In this document: positions 26,409 through 35,043 of the stretch, in pieces | How positions within the stretch are numbered: position 1 is the stretch's first letter | How the letters are laid out: each line of letters begins with the position of its first letter | Position numbers and translations under genes: made by a program | Assembly (NCBI RefSeq): GCF_019602855.1 | Contig: NZ_CP080766.1 | Location: forward strand, 2,542,001 to 2,606,000 | Length of the DNA stretch: 64,000 nt | Source of the DNA: Cupriavidus pinatubonensis | GTDB lineage: Bacteria > Pseudomonadota > Gammaproteobacteria > Burkholderiales > Burkholderiaceae | Direction of reading: 5' to 3' | The notes under the pieces: generated by a model | The model's input: only the letters and a program-made list of their open reading frames with translations | What the model was told of the DNA's origin: nothing | Databases searched by the model: none

Positions 26409-27319
26409 GTCTGGCCTCCCGCTCCCGTGGAGGGCAGCACCAGCCAGCATGCGTCCAGCAAATGCATGACGAGCAGTGTTGCCGCCACCGTGGCCAGTCT
26501 GGCCGGCGATCGCTTCAGGCGCCGCGACAGCAGTGCAAGCATGGGCAGAACGAAATGCCCAAGCGCCAGCGCCCACGCCAGCAAGGGCCAGATGCCATGG
26601 CGGCGCACCAGATACCAGCCGGTTTCGTGCGGAAGATCTTCCGCCCAGATGATCAGGTATTGCATGAATGCCAGGTAAGTCCAGGTGATGACCGCCGTCA
26701 GTAGCAGATTGCCCAGGTCCTGCAGTACCTGGGGCCGCGCGCCGCGCCGCGCTGCTACCCACGTGCCGAGCGCCAGGCCCGCGCAGGCCTGCCCGGTGGC
26801 CAGCAGCAGGCCGAACACGCTCGAGTACCAGAGCGGCATCAGCGACATGATCCAGTCGACAGCCGCGATGCTGACGGTGATGCCGTAGACGATCAGCGCC
26901 GCCGCGGCGAACCGCGCGGAGCGCGTCCAGCGCGCGGAGCGGCTCATCGCGGCCAGCACGATCCAGACGACGAGCACCACGACGCCGCGCAGCACAAAGG
27001 CCAGCGGTGTCAGCCACATCGACTTGAACGCGGCATTCGCGGGCGCGATCTCGTGCGGCCAGCGCCGGATGCCCAGCGCTGCGTCGGTTGCCCATGGATA
27101 CAGCACGGTGGTGCCGGCCAGAACCGGCACAAACAGCAGCGCCAGCAGCCATGTATGGCGTGACAGGTCCAGCAGCGGCGCGCGCAGCGGTTCGCCCCAG
27201 GCGCCCCCGCTGAGGTTGTGGATCCACACCATGACCAGTCCGCCCAACACGATGCCGATGCAGCACCACCACGCGCAGAGGTACAGCGCCAGCGCCGTCG
27301 TGCCGGGGTGTGCGCTCAT
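26405..27319 (-). CDS. actF: ActF, alternative complex III membrane subunit
   Basis: A 304-residue integral membrane protein with about eight to ten predicted segments. It fits ActF, the NrfD-related quinol-site-like subunit of alternative complex III: the text WLTPLAFVLRG, VDWIMSLMPLWYSS and TYLAFMQYLIIWAEDLPHETGWY is typical. ActF pairs with ActC in the membrane to form the proton/quinol part of the complex. It is shorter than many ActF proteins (often 400 or more residues), as in several proteobacteria. Four-base overlaps join it to actE and to the small membrane protein. Confidence 0.88.
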   Translation of the reverse strand: MSAHPGTTALALYLCAWWCCIGIVLGGLVMVWIHNLSGGAWGEPLRAPLLDLSRHTWLLALLFVPVLAGTTVLYPWATDAALGIRRWPHEIAPANAAFKSMWLTPLAFVLRGVVVLVVWIVLAAMSRSARWTRSARFAAAALIVYGITVSIAAVDWIMSLMPLWYSSVFGLLLATGQACAGLALGTWVAARRGARPQVLQDLGNLLLTAVITWTYLAFMQYLIIWAEDLPHETGWYLVRRHGIWPLLAWALALGHFVLPMLALLSRRLKRSPARLATVAATLLVMHLLDACWLVLPSTGAGGQT

Positions 27320-27918
27320 GGCGTCGCTCCTTCATCGAGATGCTGCAGGTCGTTCGCCGTCAGCCGCGCCGCGGGCGCGTGCTGGCTCAGCTGCAGCGCG
27401 CGGATATACGCGACCACGGCCCAGCGGTCTGACGGGGTCAGTTGCGCGGCATAGGGGGCCATGGGGCCACTGCCACGGGTGATCGCGTCGTACAGCTGCG
27501 CGTCGGGCGCACGGCGCAACGCGTAGGTGTGGAACGAGAGCGGGTGCGGAAAGCCGCGCCGGACCACCATGCCATCCCCATCGCCGGTCGGGCTATGGCA
27601 GGGCGCACAGTGGATTTCATAGCGCGAGCGCCCGCGCTGCAACTGTTGCAGTGTGAGCGGCGGCCGGTCGCCGGTGCCAGACCAGGCCTGGCTTCGGCCG
27701 CTCGACATCGCGGCAAAGGGCCCGCCGGGCACCGGCACCGAGTTGTCGGGCAGCGGGCGCGCCGATGTACCGTCGGCAAAGCGGTCGCTGCGCGCGTACG
27801 GTTTGTACTTTGGCTGGTCATACATGTCCTGCCGCGCGCGTTCGCATGCGTTGAGCGCGATCAGCATGCAGGGCAGGGCGAGGTAGCGCAGCAGGTTCAG
27901 CACGCGTGGGGAGATCAT
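27316..27918 (-). CDS. actE: ActE, monohaem cytochrome c lipoprotein of alternative complex III
   Basis: A 200-residue periplasmic cytochrome c. The N-terminus is a lipoprotein signal (MLIALNAC, lipobox Leu-Asn-Ala-Cys), so the mature protein is membrane-anchored by lipid on Cys25. One haem site, CAPCH near residue 107 (YEIHCAPCHSPTGDGDG), is followed by the axial Met region (GSGPMAPYAAQLT), and the C-terminal helix matches class I cytochromes c (DRWAVVAYIRALQLSQ). ActE is the likely electron exit toward the caa3 cytochrome domain. The ATG at 27918 overlaps the actD stop by four bases. Confidence 0.9.
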   Translation of the reverse strand: MISPRVLNLLRYLALPCMLIALNACERARQDMYDQPKYKPYARSDRFADGTSARPLPDNSVPVPGGPFAAMSSGRSQAWSGTGDRPPLTLQQLQRGRSRYEIHCAPCHSPTGDGDGMVVRRGFPHPLSFHTYALRRAPDAQLYDAITRGSGPMAPYAAQLTPSDRWAVVAYIRALQLSQHAPAARLTANDLQHLDEGATP

Positions 27919-28436
27919 TGCGGCACCTCGCTCACGCGCAGCGGCGCGGTCGTGGCAAGCATGCGGAACGCCGCCGTCGCCTGCGCGGCTTCGGGCCGGA
28001 TGCAGAGGAAGAAGCGGTGCCGGGACGCCTGTTCGAAATCGGGCGCGTCGAACAACGGGTGCCGCAGCCGCGGCAGCCGGTTCGCCACCAGCATGCCGAT
28101 CACCGTGGTCAGCGCCGCGCCCAGGATCGTCAGCGAGAACGTCACCGGTACGAACATCTGCCAGCTGCCGGCAGGCCGGCCGCCGATATTGAGCGGGTAG
28201 TCGATCACGGCCGCATACCACTGCAGCAGGAATCCTCCAAGTCCGCCGGTCAGCCCGCCCAGCAGCGCGAGCAGCGGCATGCGGTCCGCCGTCATGCCGA
28301 TGGCCTCGGCCAGCCCCTCGACCGGATACGGCGTGAAGGCCTCCAGGTGCGTGAAGCCCGCCGCGCGGGCGCGCCGGGCGGCATCGAGCAACGCAGTGCC
28401 CGTGCGGTATTCGGCAAGCACGCCATATTGGCTCAT
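27915..28436 (-). CDS. actD: ActD, DUF3341 subunit of alternative complex III
   Basis: A 173-residue protein with a short cytoplasmic ferredoxin-like N-terminal part and two membrane helices (about residues 53-72 and 95-118). The pattern [26 protein letters not shown] is the DUF3341 signature, and [20 protein letters not shown] begins the first helix. DUF3341 proteins occur only in alternative complex III and related NrfD-containing operons. Four-base overlaps link it to actC and actE. Its function in the complex is structural. Confidence 0.9.
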   Translation of the reverse strand: MSQYGVLAEYRTGTALLDAARRARAAGFTHLEAFTPYPVEGLAEAIGMTADRMPLLALLGGLTGGLGGFLLQWYAAVIDYPLNIGGRPAGSWQMFVPVTFSLTILGAALTTVIGMLVANRLPRLRHPLFDAPDFEQASRHRFFLCIRPEAAQATAAFRMLATTAPLRVSEVPQ

Positions 28437-29833
28437 GGCGCCTCCTTCGTGCTGGTGAGCACGAGCTCGCGCATTTCGGCGATCGAGATCACCGGCAGGC
28501 AGCGAATGAAGACCAGGAACAGCCACGCAAACATCGCAATGGAGCCCGCGAGCATGATCCAGTCCCAGCGCGTCGGATAGAACATGCCCCACGACGACGG
28601 CAGGAAGTCGCGGTGCAGGCTCGATACGACGATCAGGAACCGCTCCATCCACATGCCCGTGTTGATGACGAGGCTCAGCACGAACAGCACGGCGGGGCTG
28701 TGCCGCACGCGGCGCCACCACAGGCACTGCGGCGCGAGCACATTGCAGGTCATCATCGCCCAGTAGACGCCCGCGTACGGCCCGGTCCAGCGGTTCTGGA
28801 ACAGGAACATCTCGTAGCGGTCGCCGCTGTAGAAGGCCGTAAAGATCTCGCTCGCATAGCCATAGGCGACGATCAGACTCACTGTCAGCATGATCTTTGC
28901 CGCATTGGCCAGGTGGCGCGTGGTGATGAAGTCCTCCAGCCCGTACACGCGCCGCAGCGGGATGGCGATGGTCAGCACCATGGCGAAGCCCGAGAACAGC
29001 GCGCCGGCGACGAAGTACGGCGGAAAGATCGTCGAGTGGTAGCCAGGGGTGTTCCCGATCGCGAAGTCGAGCGACACGATCGAATGCACGGCGATCACCA
29101 GCGGCGTCGCCAGTCCGGCCAGCAGCAAATAGGCGCTTTCGTAGCGGGCCCAGTGGCGCGCATCGCCCCGCCAGCCGACTGCCAGTAGCGCGTAGGCCTG
29201 CGCGGTGCGGCGCCGTCCGCGCAGGCAGGCGCGGTCGCGCAGCGTGGCCAGGTCCGGGATCAGCCCGACGTACCAGAACAGCAGCGACACGATCAGGTAG
29301 GTGCCGATCGCGAACAGGTCCCACACCAGCGGACTGCGCCATTGCGGCCATACGTTCATGACGTCGGGGTAGGGCACGAGCCAGTAGAAGAACCACGGCC
29401 GGCCAAGGTGCAGGATCGGGAACAGGCCGGCAATCGCGGCGGCAAACAGCGTCATGGCCTCGGCGAAGCGGTTGACCGACGTGCGCCACTGCTGCCTGAG
29501 AAGCAGCAGGAACGCCGAGATGAACGTCCCCGCGTGGCCGATACCGATCCACCAGACGAAGTTGCCGATCGCAAAGCCCCACGCCACCGGAATGTCGACG
29601 CCCCAGATGCCGACGCCGCGCGCGAACAACCACGCTGTGGCGCCCATGAACACCAGCATCCCCGCGAAGGTCAGCAGAAAGGCGCTGAGCCAGGGCAGGC
29701 GTACCGGCCGTTCCAGCACCAGGCCGGCGATCTTGTCGGACACGCTCGCATAGCCCCACCCGGGCCGCAGTACCCCGATGTCTTTCGAAACGGGGGGCGT
29801 ATCGTATCGATCGGTGCGATCTGCCATGGTCAT
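28433..29833 (-). CDS. actC: ActC, NrfD-family membrane subunit of alternative complex III
   Basis: A 466-residue polytopic protein with about ten predicted membrane helices. It belongs to the NrfD/PsrC family that forms a quinol-binding site at the membrane surface in alternative complex III. Characteristic text includes [44 protein letters not shown] and [32 protein letters not shown]. The ATG at 29833 overlaps the actB stop by four bases, the arrangement shared by this operon; an ATG six bases inside it (MADRTDRY) is possible. Confidence 0.93.
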   Translation of the reverse strand: MTMADRTDRYDTPPVSKDIGVLRPGWGYASVSDKIAGLVLERPVRLPWLSAFLLTFAGMLVFMGATAWLFARGVGIWGVDIPVAWGFAIGNFVWWIGIGHAGTFISAFLLLLRQQWRTSVNRFAEAMTLFAAAIAGLFPILHLGRPWFFYWLVPYPDVMNVWPQWRSPLVWDLFAIGTYLIVSLLFWYVGLIPDLATLRDRACLRGRRRTAQAYALLAVGWRGDARHWARYESAYLLLAGLATPLVIAVHSIVSLDFAIGNTPGYHSTIFPPYFVAGALFSGFAMVLTIAIPLRRVYGLEDFITTRHLANAAKIMLTVSLIVAYGYASEIFTAFYSGDRYEMFLFQNRWTGPYAGVYWAMMTCNVLAPQCLWWRRVRHSPAVLFVLSLVINTGMWMERFLIVVSSLHRDFLPSSWGMFYPTRWDWIMLAGSIAMFAWLFLVFIRCLPVISIAEMRELVLTSTKEAP

Positions 29834-32682
29834 GCGAGCGCATCGTCGGGATTGGTCACCAGCGCCGCATAGCTCGTACGCGGCCGGGTGTTCAGTTCGG
29901 CAAGCAGGTCATAGTTGCGCGGCCCGCGCTTGAGCCGGCTGACCTGGCTGTCGGGATCGTCGAGGTTGCCGAACGCAATCGCTTGCGTCGGACAGGCGGC
30001 CTGGCACGCCGTCACGACATCGCCATCGCGAACCGGCTGGCCGAGCTTTTCCGACTCGATCCGCGCGCGCGTGATGCGCTGCAGGCAATACGTGCATTTT
30101 TCCATCACGCCGCGGCGGCGTACGGTGACGTCCGGGTTGAACGCAGGCGGCGGGCGGTCATTGCCCTGGTTGCTGTACTGCAGGAAGTTGAAGCGCCGCA
30201 CCTTGTACGGGCAGTTGTTCGAGCAGAACCGCGTGCCGACGCAGCGGTTGTACACCTGTACGTTGAGGCCGGCGCTGTCATGCACCGTAGCGCCGACCGG
30301 GCATACCAGCTCGCAGGGCGCGTCCTCGCAGTGCATGCAGGGCACGGGCTGGAAGACAATGCGCGACGCGCGGCCGTCGGTATCGCGCGCGTCGTCGTAG
30401 CGGTCGACGCGTATCCAGTGCATGACCCGGCCGCGCGAGACCTCTTCCTTGCCGACGACAGGGATGTTGTTCTCGGCCTGGCAGGCGACGGTGCAGGCGT
30501 TGCAGCCAATGCACGCGTTGAGATCCACGTTCATGCCCCAGCGTTCGGCAGGGTAGGGCCAGCGCGGATAGAGCGAAGGCCTGTCGGCAGCGGGCTGCGC
30601 GAAACGCGGGTTGCGCCGATACTCGCTCACGGTGGCGAGCGGTGCCACCTCGCGCCCTGCCATCGATGTCTGCGTCTGGACCACCGCGAACGCATGGCGG
30701 CGCCCCGTGGCTTCGACGGTGATCTCGTGCGGGCCATCGACCGTACGCAATGCGTAGGCGTCGAAGCCCACGCCGTTGCCGACGCGCCCCGCATGGCGGC
30801 GGCCGTAGCCGAGCGGCAGCGACACGACGCCCTCGGCATGGCGGGGCAGCACCCACACGGGCGCCTCGATCGGGTTGCCCTGCCGGTCCGTGCGCCGGAT
30901 CACGACAATATCGCCGGTAGACAGACGTCGCGCGCGCGCCGTCAGCGGCCCGATCAGCGCGGCATTGTCCCAGGTGTGCCGCGTCAGCGCGCGCGGCAGT
31001 TCCTGCAGCCACGCATTGTTGGCCAGTTCTCCGGCATCGGTGGCGGGGTCGGGCATGAACCGGGCAACCAATGGGGGCGCCGCGAATGACGGTGGCGTGA
31101 TGGGCTGGCGCATGTCGGTCGTGGCTGGCGGCGCGGCGGTATCCGCAATCACGCCGGTTCGCAAGGCCTGTTCCCAGAAGGCATCGAAGTCGTCGCGCTG
31201 GCGGGCACGCCAGTGCGCGCGCACGAGGTCATAGCCTGACTGGTGTTCATCGACAGCGGCGGACAGAAGCTCATGCGCCGAACGGCCACCGTTGAGCGGT
31301 GCGATCACCGGTTGCACGATGGATGCCGTGCCGTCCCACGCACGCGCGTCGCTCCATCGCTCCAGGTCATGGGCCATGGGCGCATGCCAGGTCGTCAGGC
31401 GCGCCGTTTCGTCGCGATACACGCCCATATGCGATGACCATGGTACATGCCGGAGCGCGGCATCGAAGCCGAGACCGCACGGCGCGTCGTAGGCGGGATT
31501 CACATCGATCATGAGCAGCGCCGAGACTGCGCCGGCCCGCATGGCCTCGGTCAGTGCGCCAATCGAATGCGCTTCGCCCAGCGGACGCCTGGGGGTGCCC
31601 GCGACCGGGCGCACCGATTTGCCGAGATTGCCCAGCCGGGCATTGAGCCGCCAGACCAGTGCTCTTGTCGGACCGGACAGGGCACCGCCAGCGATCAACA
31701 GCGAACTGCCTGGCGGTGCCTCGCGCAGTCGCCGGGCGAGCACGGCGATCCAGTGTCTTGCGGTGTCGGACGCAGGCTCGGGCGTGTCGACGGGAACGTC
31801 AGGCACGCCGAGCTTGCGCGCGAGCGACCACGCGAGGCGTTCGATCTCGTGAGGTGGCAGCGCGAGCCGGTTGTCGGAGATCTCGCCTGTCAGCGTCGGC
31901 GACGATTCGATCGCGTAGAGCCGGCACGCCAGCATTGGCGCCACGCCGCGGCGGTCCGCCATGAAGTCGTGCGCGTGGCGCACGGCAGCCGGACCATGAC
32001 CGACCAGATCGGCATCGAGCGTCACGATCGTCGTGGCCGGCTTAGGGTCGATCAACAGGTCCACGTCGTCGCCGAACGCCATGCGCGGCGAGGGATCCTC
32101 GTCGTAGAGCGGGTCGTGCACGTGCCACACGGCCTTCGGATAGCGATCGAGCCATTGCGCAATCTGGGCGGACAGCGTCGGCGAGCCTACGTTGCCGGTC
32201 AGCAGCCGCAGGCCTTCGCCGTCACGGTCGCGCCACTGGACCCGCTGCGTGGCCAGCGCCGCGTCGAACGCTGCCCAGCCCGACAGCGCACCGCCGCGAT
32301 ACGGCGCCTGGCTGCGGTCGGGGTCCCAGAGCTGAAGTACGGCGGCCTGATCGAACGGATGCGTCGCACCGAGGCTGGCGGGGTGACGCGGGTTGCCCTC
32401 GATCTTGGTCGGGCGGCCCATATTGGTTTCGACGAGAACACCCATCCCGTAGCCGTGGCGCGTCAGTGCCGTGGCGTAGAACAGCGGCCGGCCTGGGACG
32501 ATGCCTTCTGGCATCTGCACGTAGGGGACGATCATCTCGGCTGGCGGCCCGCTGCATGCGGCGCCCGCGAGCGCTGCCGAAGCCGCCATGGTCGTACGCA
32601 GGAAATGGCGGCGGGCAGGGCTGCGGGGCGCATCCGATGGCTCATCGACCGGCACGAGGGGGATCACGCGCGCCCTTGTCAT
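29830..32682 (-). CDS. actB: ActB, molybdopterin-like/iron-sulfur subunit of alternative complex III
   Basis: A 950-residue protein of two parts. A twin-arginine signal ([20 protein letters not shown], residues about 24-43) sends it across the membrane. Residues about 45-650 look like a molybdopterin oxidoreductase that lacks the usual N-terminal 4Fe-4S cysteines; the complex is known to have no molybdenum. Residues about 700-930 are a ferredoxin-type domain with four clusters: [37 protein letters not shown] and KCTYC...CQAAC. The start at 32682 gives an ATGA overlap with actA; an ATG at 32700 lies inside actA. Confidence 0.93.
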   Translation of the reverse strand: MTRARVIPLVPVDEPSDAPRSPARRHFLRTTMAASAALAGAACSGPPAEMIVPYVQMPEGIVPGRPLFYATALTRHGYGMGVLVETNMGRPTKIEGNPRHPASLGATHPFDQAAVLQLWDPDRSQAPYRGGALSGWAAFDAALATQRVQWRDRDGEGLRLLTGNVGSPTLSAQIAQWLDRYPKAVWHVHDPLYDEDPSPRMAFGDDVDLLIDPKPATTIVTLDADLVGHGPAAVRHAHDFMADRRGVAPMLACRLYAIESSPTLTGEISDNRLALPPHEIERLAWSLARKLGVPDVPVDTPEPASDTARHWIAVLARRLREAPPGSSLLIAGGALSGPTRALVWRLNARLGNLGKSVRPVAGTPRRPLGEAHSIGALTEAMRAGAVSALLMIDVNPAYDAPCGLGFDAALRHVPWSSHMGVYRDETARLTTWHAPMAHDLERWSDARAWDGTASIVQPVIAPLNGGRSAHELLSAAVDEHQSGYDLVRAHWRARQRDDFDAFWEQALRTGVIADTAAPPATTDMRQPITPPSFAAPPLVARFMPDPATDAGELANNAWLQELPRALTRHTWDNAALIGPLTARARRLSTGDIVVIRRTDRQGNPIEAPVWVLPRHAEGVVSLPLGYGRRHAGRVGNGVGFDAYALRTVDGPHEITVEATGRRHAFAVVQTQTSMAGREVAPLATVSEYRRNPRFAQPAADRPSLYPRWPYPAERWGMNVDLNACIGCNACTVACQAENNIPVVGKEEVSRGRVMHWIRVDRYDDARDTDGRASRIVFQPVPCMHCEDAPCELVCPVGATVHDSAGLNVQVYNRCVGTRFCSNNCPYKVRRFNFLQYSNQGNDRPPPAFNPDVTVRRRGVMEKCTYCLQRITRARIESEKLGQPVRDGDVVTACQAACPTQAIAFGNLDDPDSQVSRLKRGPRNYDLLAELNTRPRTSYAALVTNPDDALA

Positions 32683-33329
32683 CGATGACAAGTCGAACAA
32701 TCGGTGAGCCGCCGCGTGTCCTGCAGGTGATACATCTTCTGCAGCAGCGCGATTTCGTCGGCGGAAATCGGTGTGGGATCGCGCATCGTGACGATATCCG
32801 TCGGCGCATGCAGATGCCTGGCTGGGTCACGGTGGCAGGCCAGGCACCATTGCATGTCGAGCGGCGCCACGCGGCGCATCAGCGGCATCTGGTCCACGCG
32901 CCCGTGGCATTCCTGGCAGGCAACTCCCTTGGCGACATGGATGCTGTGATCGAAGTAGACAAAGTCAGGCAGGTCGTGCACGCGCGTCCAGACCAGCGGG
33001 CGATTGTCCCGCAGGCTTTCGTGAAGCGGCGCGAGCATCGGGGCGTCACGAAACAGCACGCTGTGACAGGTCAGGCATACGCTGGTGCTCGGCATGCCCG
33101 CGAACGCCGACGTTTCCACGGACGCATGACAGTACCGGCAATCGATGCCGTCATCGGAAACGTGATGCTTGTGGCTGAACGGTATGGGCTGCTCGACAGG
33201 TTCCTGCATCTCGATCGCGGGCGCCATGGACCACCGGGCCATCCCGAGGGCCCCGGCGACAAGCACGGCCGCACCAATGCCCAGCAGCTTGAGGACAAGC
33301 AATTCCGAGCGCGTGAATGCTTGCGCCAT
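32679..33329 (-). CDS. actA: ActA, pentahaem cytochrome c subunit of alternative complex III
   Basis: A 216-residue membrane-anchored cytochrome. One N-terminal helix (residues about 10-33, VLKLLGIGAAVLVAGALGMA) acts as an anchor. Five CxxCH haem sites are counted: CRYCH, CLTCH, CQECH, CLACH and CSTCH, with extra histidines as axial ligands (FSHKHH, YFDHSIH). This matches pentahaem ActA. It is the first gene of the operon, and its promoter should lie in the preceding 230 bases. Electrons would pass from ActB to ActA and ActE. The start at 33329 is the only ATG that gives the anchor helix. Confidence 0.93.
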   Translation of the reverse strand: MAQAFTRSELLVLKLLGIGAAVLVAGALGMARWSMAPAIEMQEPVEQPIPFSHKHHVSDDGIDCRYCHASVETSAFAGMPSTSVCLTCHSVLFRDAPMLAPLHESLRDNRPLVWTRVHDLPDFVYFDHSIHVAKGVACQECHGRVDQMPLMRRVAPLDMQWCLACHRDPARHLHAPTDIVTMRDPTPISADEIALLQKMYHLQDTRRLTDCSTCHR

Positions 33330-33444
33330 GGCGTTCTTTATTGGGGCAAAACGCTTGTGTGCTGCAATCCGGATGCCAAGCTGGCGTGCAATGAGCGCTC
33401 CGCTGACGGAACGATGGACGTAATGCTTGCGCTGAAGGTTGCGT

Positions 33445-33459
33445 ATGTAAGCTTTACAT
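33445..33459. promoter_or_regulatory. Palindrome upstream of the act-cox operon
   Basis: ATGTAA-N3-TTACAT is a perfect inverted repeat with 6-bp arms, about 115 bp upstream of actA in a 230-bp non-coding stretch (33330-33559). It is a reasonable operator or activator site, but no regulator is encoded nearby and no -10/-35 pair stands out. A CCCGA-N5-TCGGG repeat lies at 33466-33480. Confidence 0.4.
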
Positions 33460-33559
33460 CCGGGTCCCGATTTTCTCGGGTGTCGAACAGCGGAGGCAGA
33501 GGCGTAGCAGGCGAATCACATGGGGTCGGCGATGGACCCGATGGCCCCGGCTGCGAACT

Positions 33560-33844
33560 TCAGGATGCCTGCCGGCCGACCGCTATCACGCTCGGCAGGC
33601 CTGCGATCCCTTCGATGCGCGGCAGCTCGCCGGTGGCAATGCGCTGCCTCACCGCCGTCATAAGCTCTGTCGTGTCCCAGTTGCCCTGGATGATTTCTCC
33701 ATAGGCTTCGCCCGTGACTGAAAAACGCCCGCCGCAACGCGCGCATCGGTAAATACGGCCTTCGAGCACGTGATCGTGCCGATCGGACCAGCGTCGGGCG
33801 AGTTCGCCACACAGTAAGCAAGGAACAACAGCAATAGCGCTCAC
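33560..33844 (-). CDS. Small zinc-ribbon-like hypothetical protein
   Basis: Not recognised by function. About 94 residues from a GTG start at 33844; the frame is also open to an ATG at 33934, but the extra 30 residues look non-coding. Two CxxC pairs spaced 25 residues apart (CLLC and CARC, with an RYRCARCGG-like turn: IYRCARCGGRFSVTG) suggest a zinc ribbon. The remainder is helical with AYGEIIQGNWDTTELMTAVRQRIA. It is encoded opposite to nothing else of note and lies downstream of the tolA-like gene on the same strand, 139 bases away. Confidence 0.5.
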   Translation of the reverse strand: MSAIAVVPCLLCGELARRWSDRHDHVLEGRIYRCARCGGRFSVTGEAYGEIIQGNWDTTELMTAVRQRIATGELPRIEGIAGLPSVIAVGRQAS

Positions 33845-33982
33845 GATAAACCTGCCTGAGTGGTCCTGAAGGGACTCAGCATGACAGAAACTCGGAGCAA
33901 GGCCGTTGTACGGAAAGGATCGATTCCGGACCACTCGCGTTGCCGATCGCGCACGAACAACGGCAGCGGCGATTGCCGATGA

Positions 33983-34744
33983 TCAGCCACCCTGGTCCTT
34001 TGGCCAGAAGGTGATCCGGATTTCCGACGGTGCGACGCCGTTTTCGTCCCGTGGCAGCGGATCGGAGCGCGACACCGCGCGCAAGACCGCATTGTCCCAG
34101 TCGGCGTTTCCGCTTGATTTGGCAAGCCGCGTCGACAGCACAGATCCGTCCGGTGCCATCTGGACGGCTACCACGGCGGCTGGATTGCCGTTGACTTCCT
34201 CGTTGAAAATAATATTCGGCTTGACCCGCCGCCGGACGCGCTCGGCATAGCCGGACGAAGGCTTGCCGGAGGTACCGGTGCCTGCATTCGCGTTGGCGCC
34301 GCCGGCCTGCGCACGCAAGCGGGCCAATTGGCTCTGGTGTTCGGCATTGCTCGCCTGGCGCTGCGCTTCCATTGCCTCACGCTGTGCCTCGCGTTGTGCC
34401 GCCTTGCGCTCGGCCTCCGCGCGCGCCTGCTTTTCGCGTTGCGCTCTGGCTTCGTCGCGCGCTGCGCGCTCGGCCTTGCGCCGCTGCTCCTGCAGCGAGA
34501 TATCGGCGGGCTCTTCTTCAGCCGGCTTCACGCTCGGCGTCGGCGCGACCGCGGGCTCGTTCGGAACGGCCTCCGCGATGGGTTCCCACAGTTCGGCAGA
34601 AACCCCTTCCGGTGCCGCGCTGCGCCAACGTACGCCATAGTAGAGCAGCGCGCCGAGCAGCATATGCATGAACAGCGCCGCCAGGAAACAAATCAGGGTG
34701 CGCTGTTCTCGCACGGGATGATACGGATATGCGCTGGCCTGCAT
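33983..34744 (-). CDS. TolA/TonB-like membrane-anchored protein, orphan paralogue
   Basis: A 253-residue protein built like TolA: a short cytoplasmic tail, one membrane helix (residues about 20-40, FLAALFMHMLLGALLYYG), a charged Ala/Glu/Arg/Gln-rich helical stalk (about 88-150) with proline-rich entry, and a C-terminal domain with YAERVRRRVKPNIIF...AVVAVQMAPDGSV...SSGNADWDNAVLRAV, which is the TolA/TonB C-terminal fold. TolA links the inner membrane TolQR motor to the outer-membrane Pal. There is no tolQ, tolR, tolB or pal here, so this is probably a second copy. The start at 34744 fits the anchor; an ATG at 34786 is possible. Confidence 0.8.
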   Translation of the reverse strand: MQASAYPYHPVREQRTLICFLAALFMHMLLGALLYYGVRWRSAAPEGVSAELWEPIAEAVPNEPAVAPTPSVKPAEEEPADISLQEQRRKAERAARDEARAQREKQARAEAERKAAQREAQREAMEAQRQASNAEHQSQLARLRAQAGGANANAGTGTSGKPSSGYAERVRRRVKPNIIFNEEVNGNPAAVVAVQMAPDGSVLSTRLAKSSGNADWDNAVLRAVSRSDPLPRDENGVAPSEIRITFWPKDQGG

Positions 34745-35043
34745 GGTCACCTGCCTCGCCGCTGCCCCGGCCAGCATTGCATGCACGCTCTGGCCGATGG
34801 CAACACGTTCCTCCAGCCGATCAGAACATCGGGCTTCAGGGCAATCGCCGGGGAAGCCAAAAACTTGATGGCTGCGCTCCTACACAGAACCATATTACAA
34901 AGTGCGCTGAAAAACAGGAGCGGAGCCGGGCCATGGCTCTGATGCGACACCTCCCAAGCGGCGAGCGGGAACCGGGTCCACGTGTTGGGGATGGCCCGAT
35001 CCTTCATCTACGAGACAAGCAAGCGTGCGCCTATGCTGTTTTC

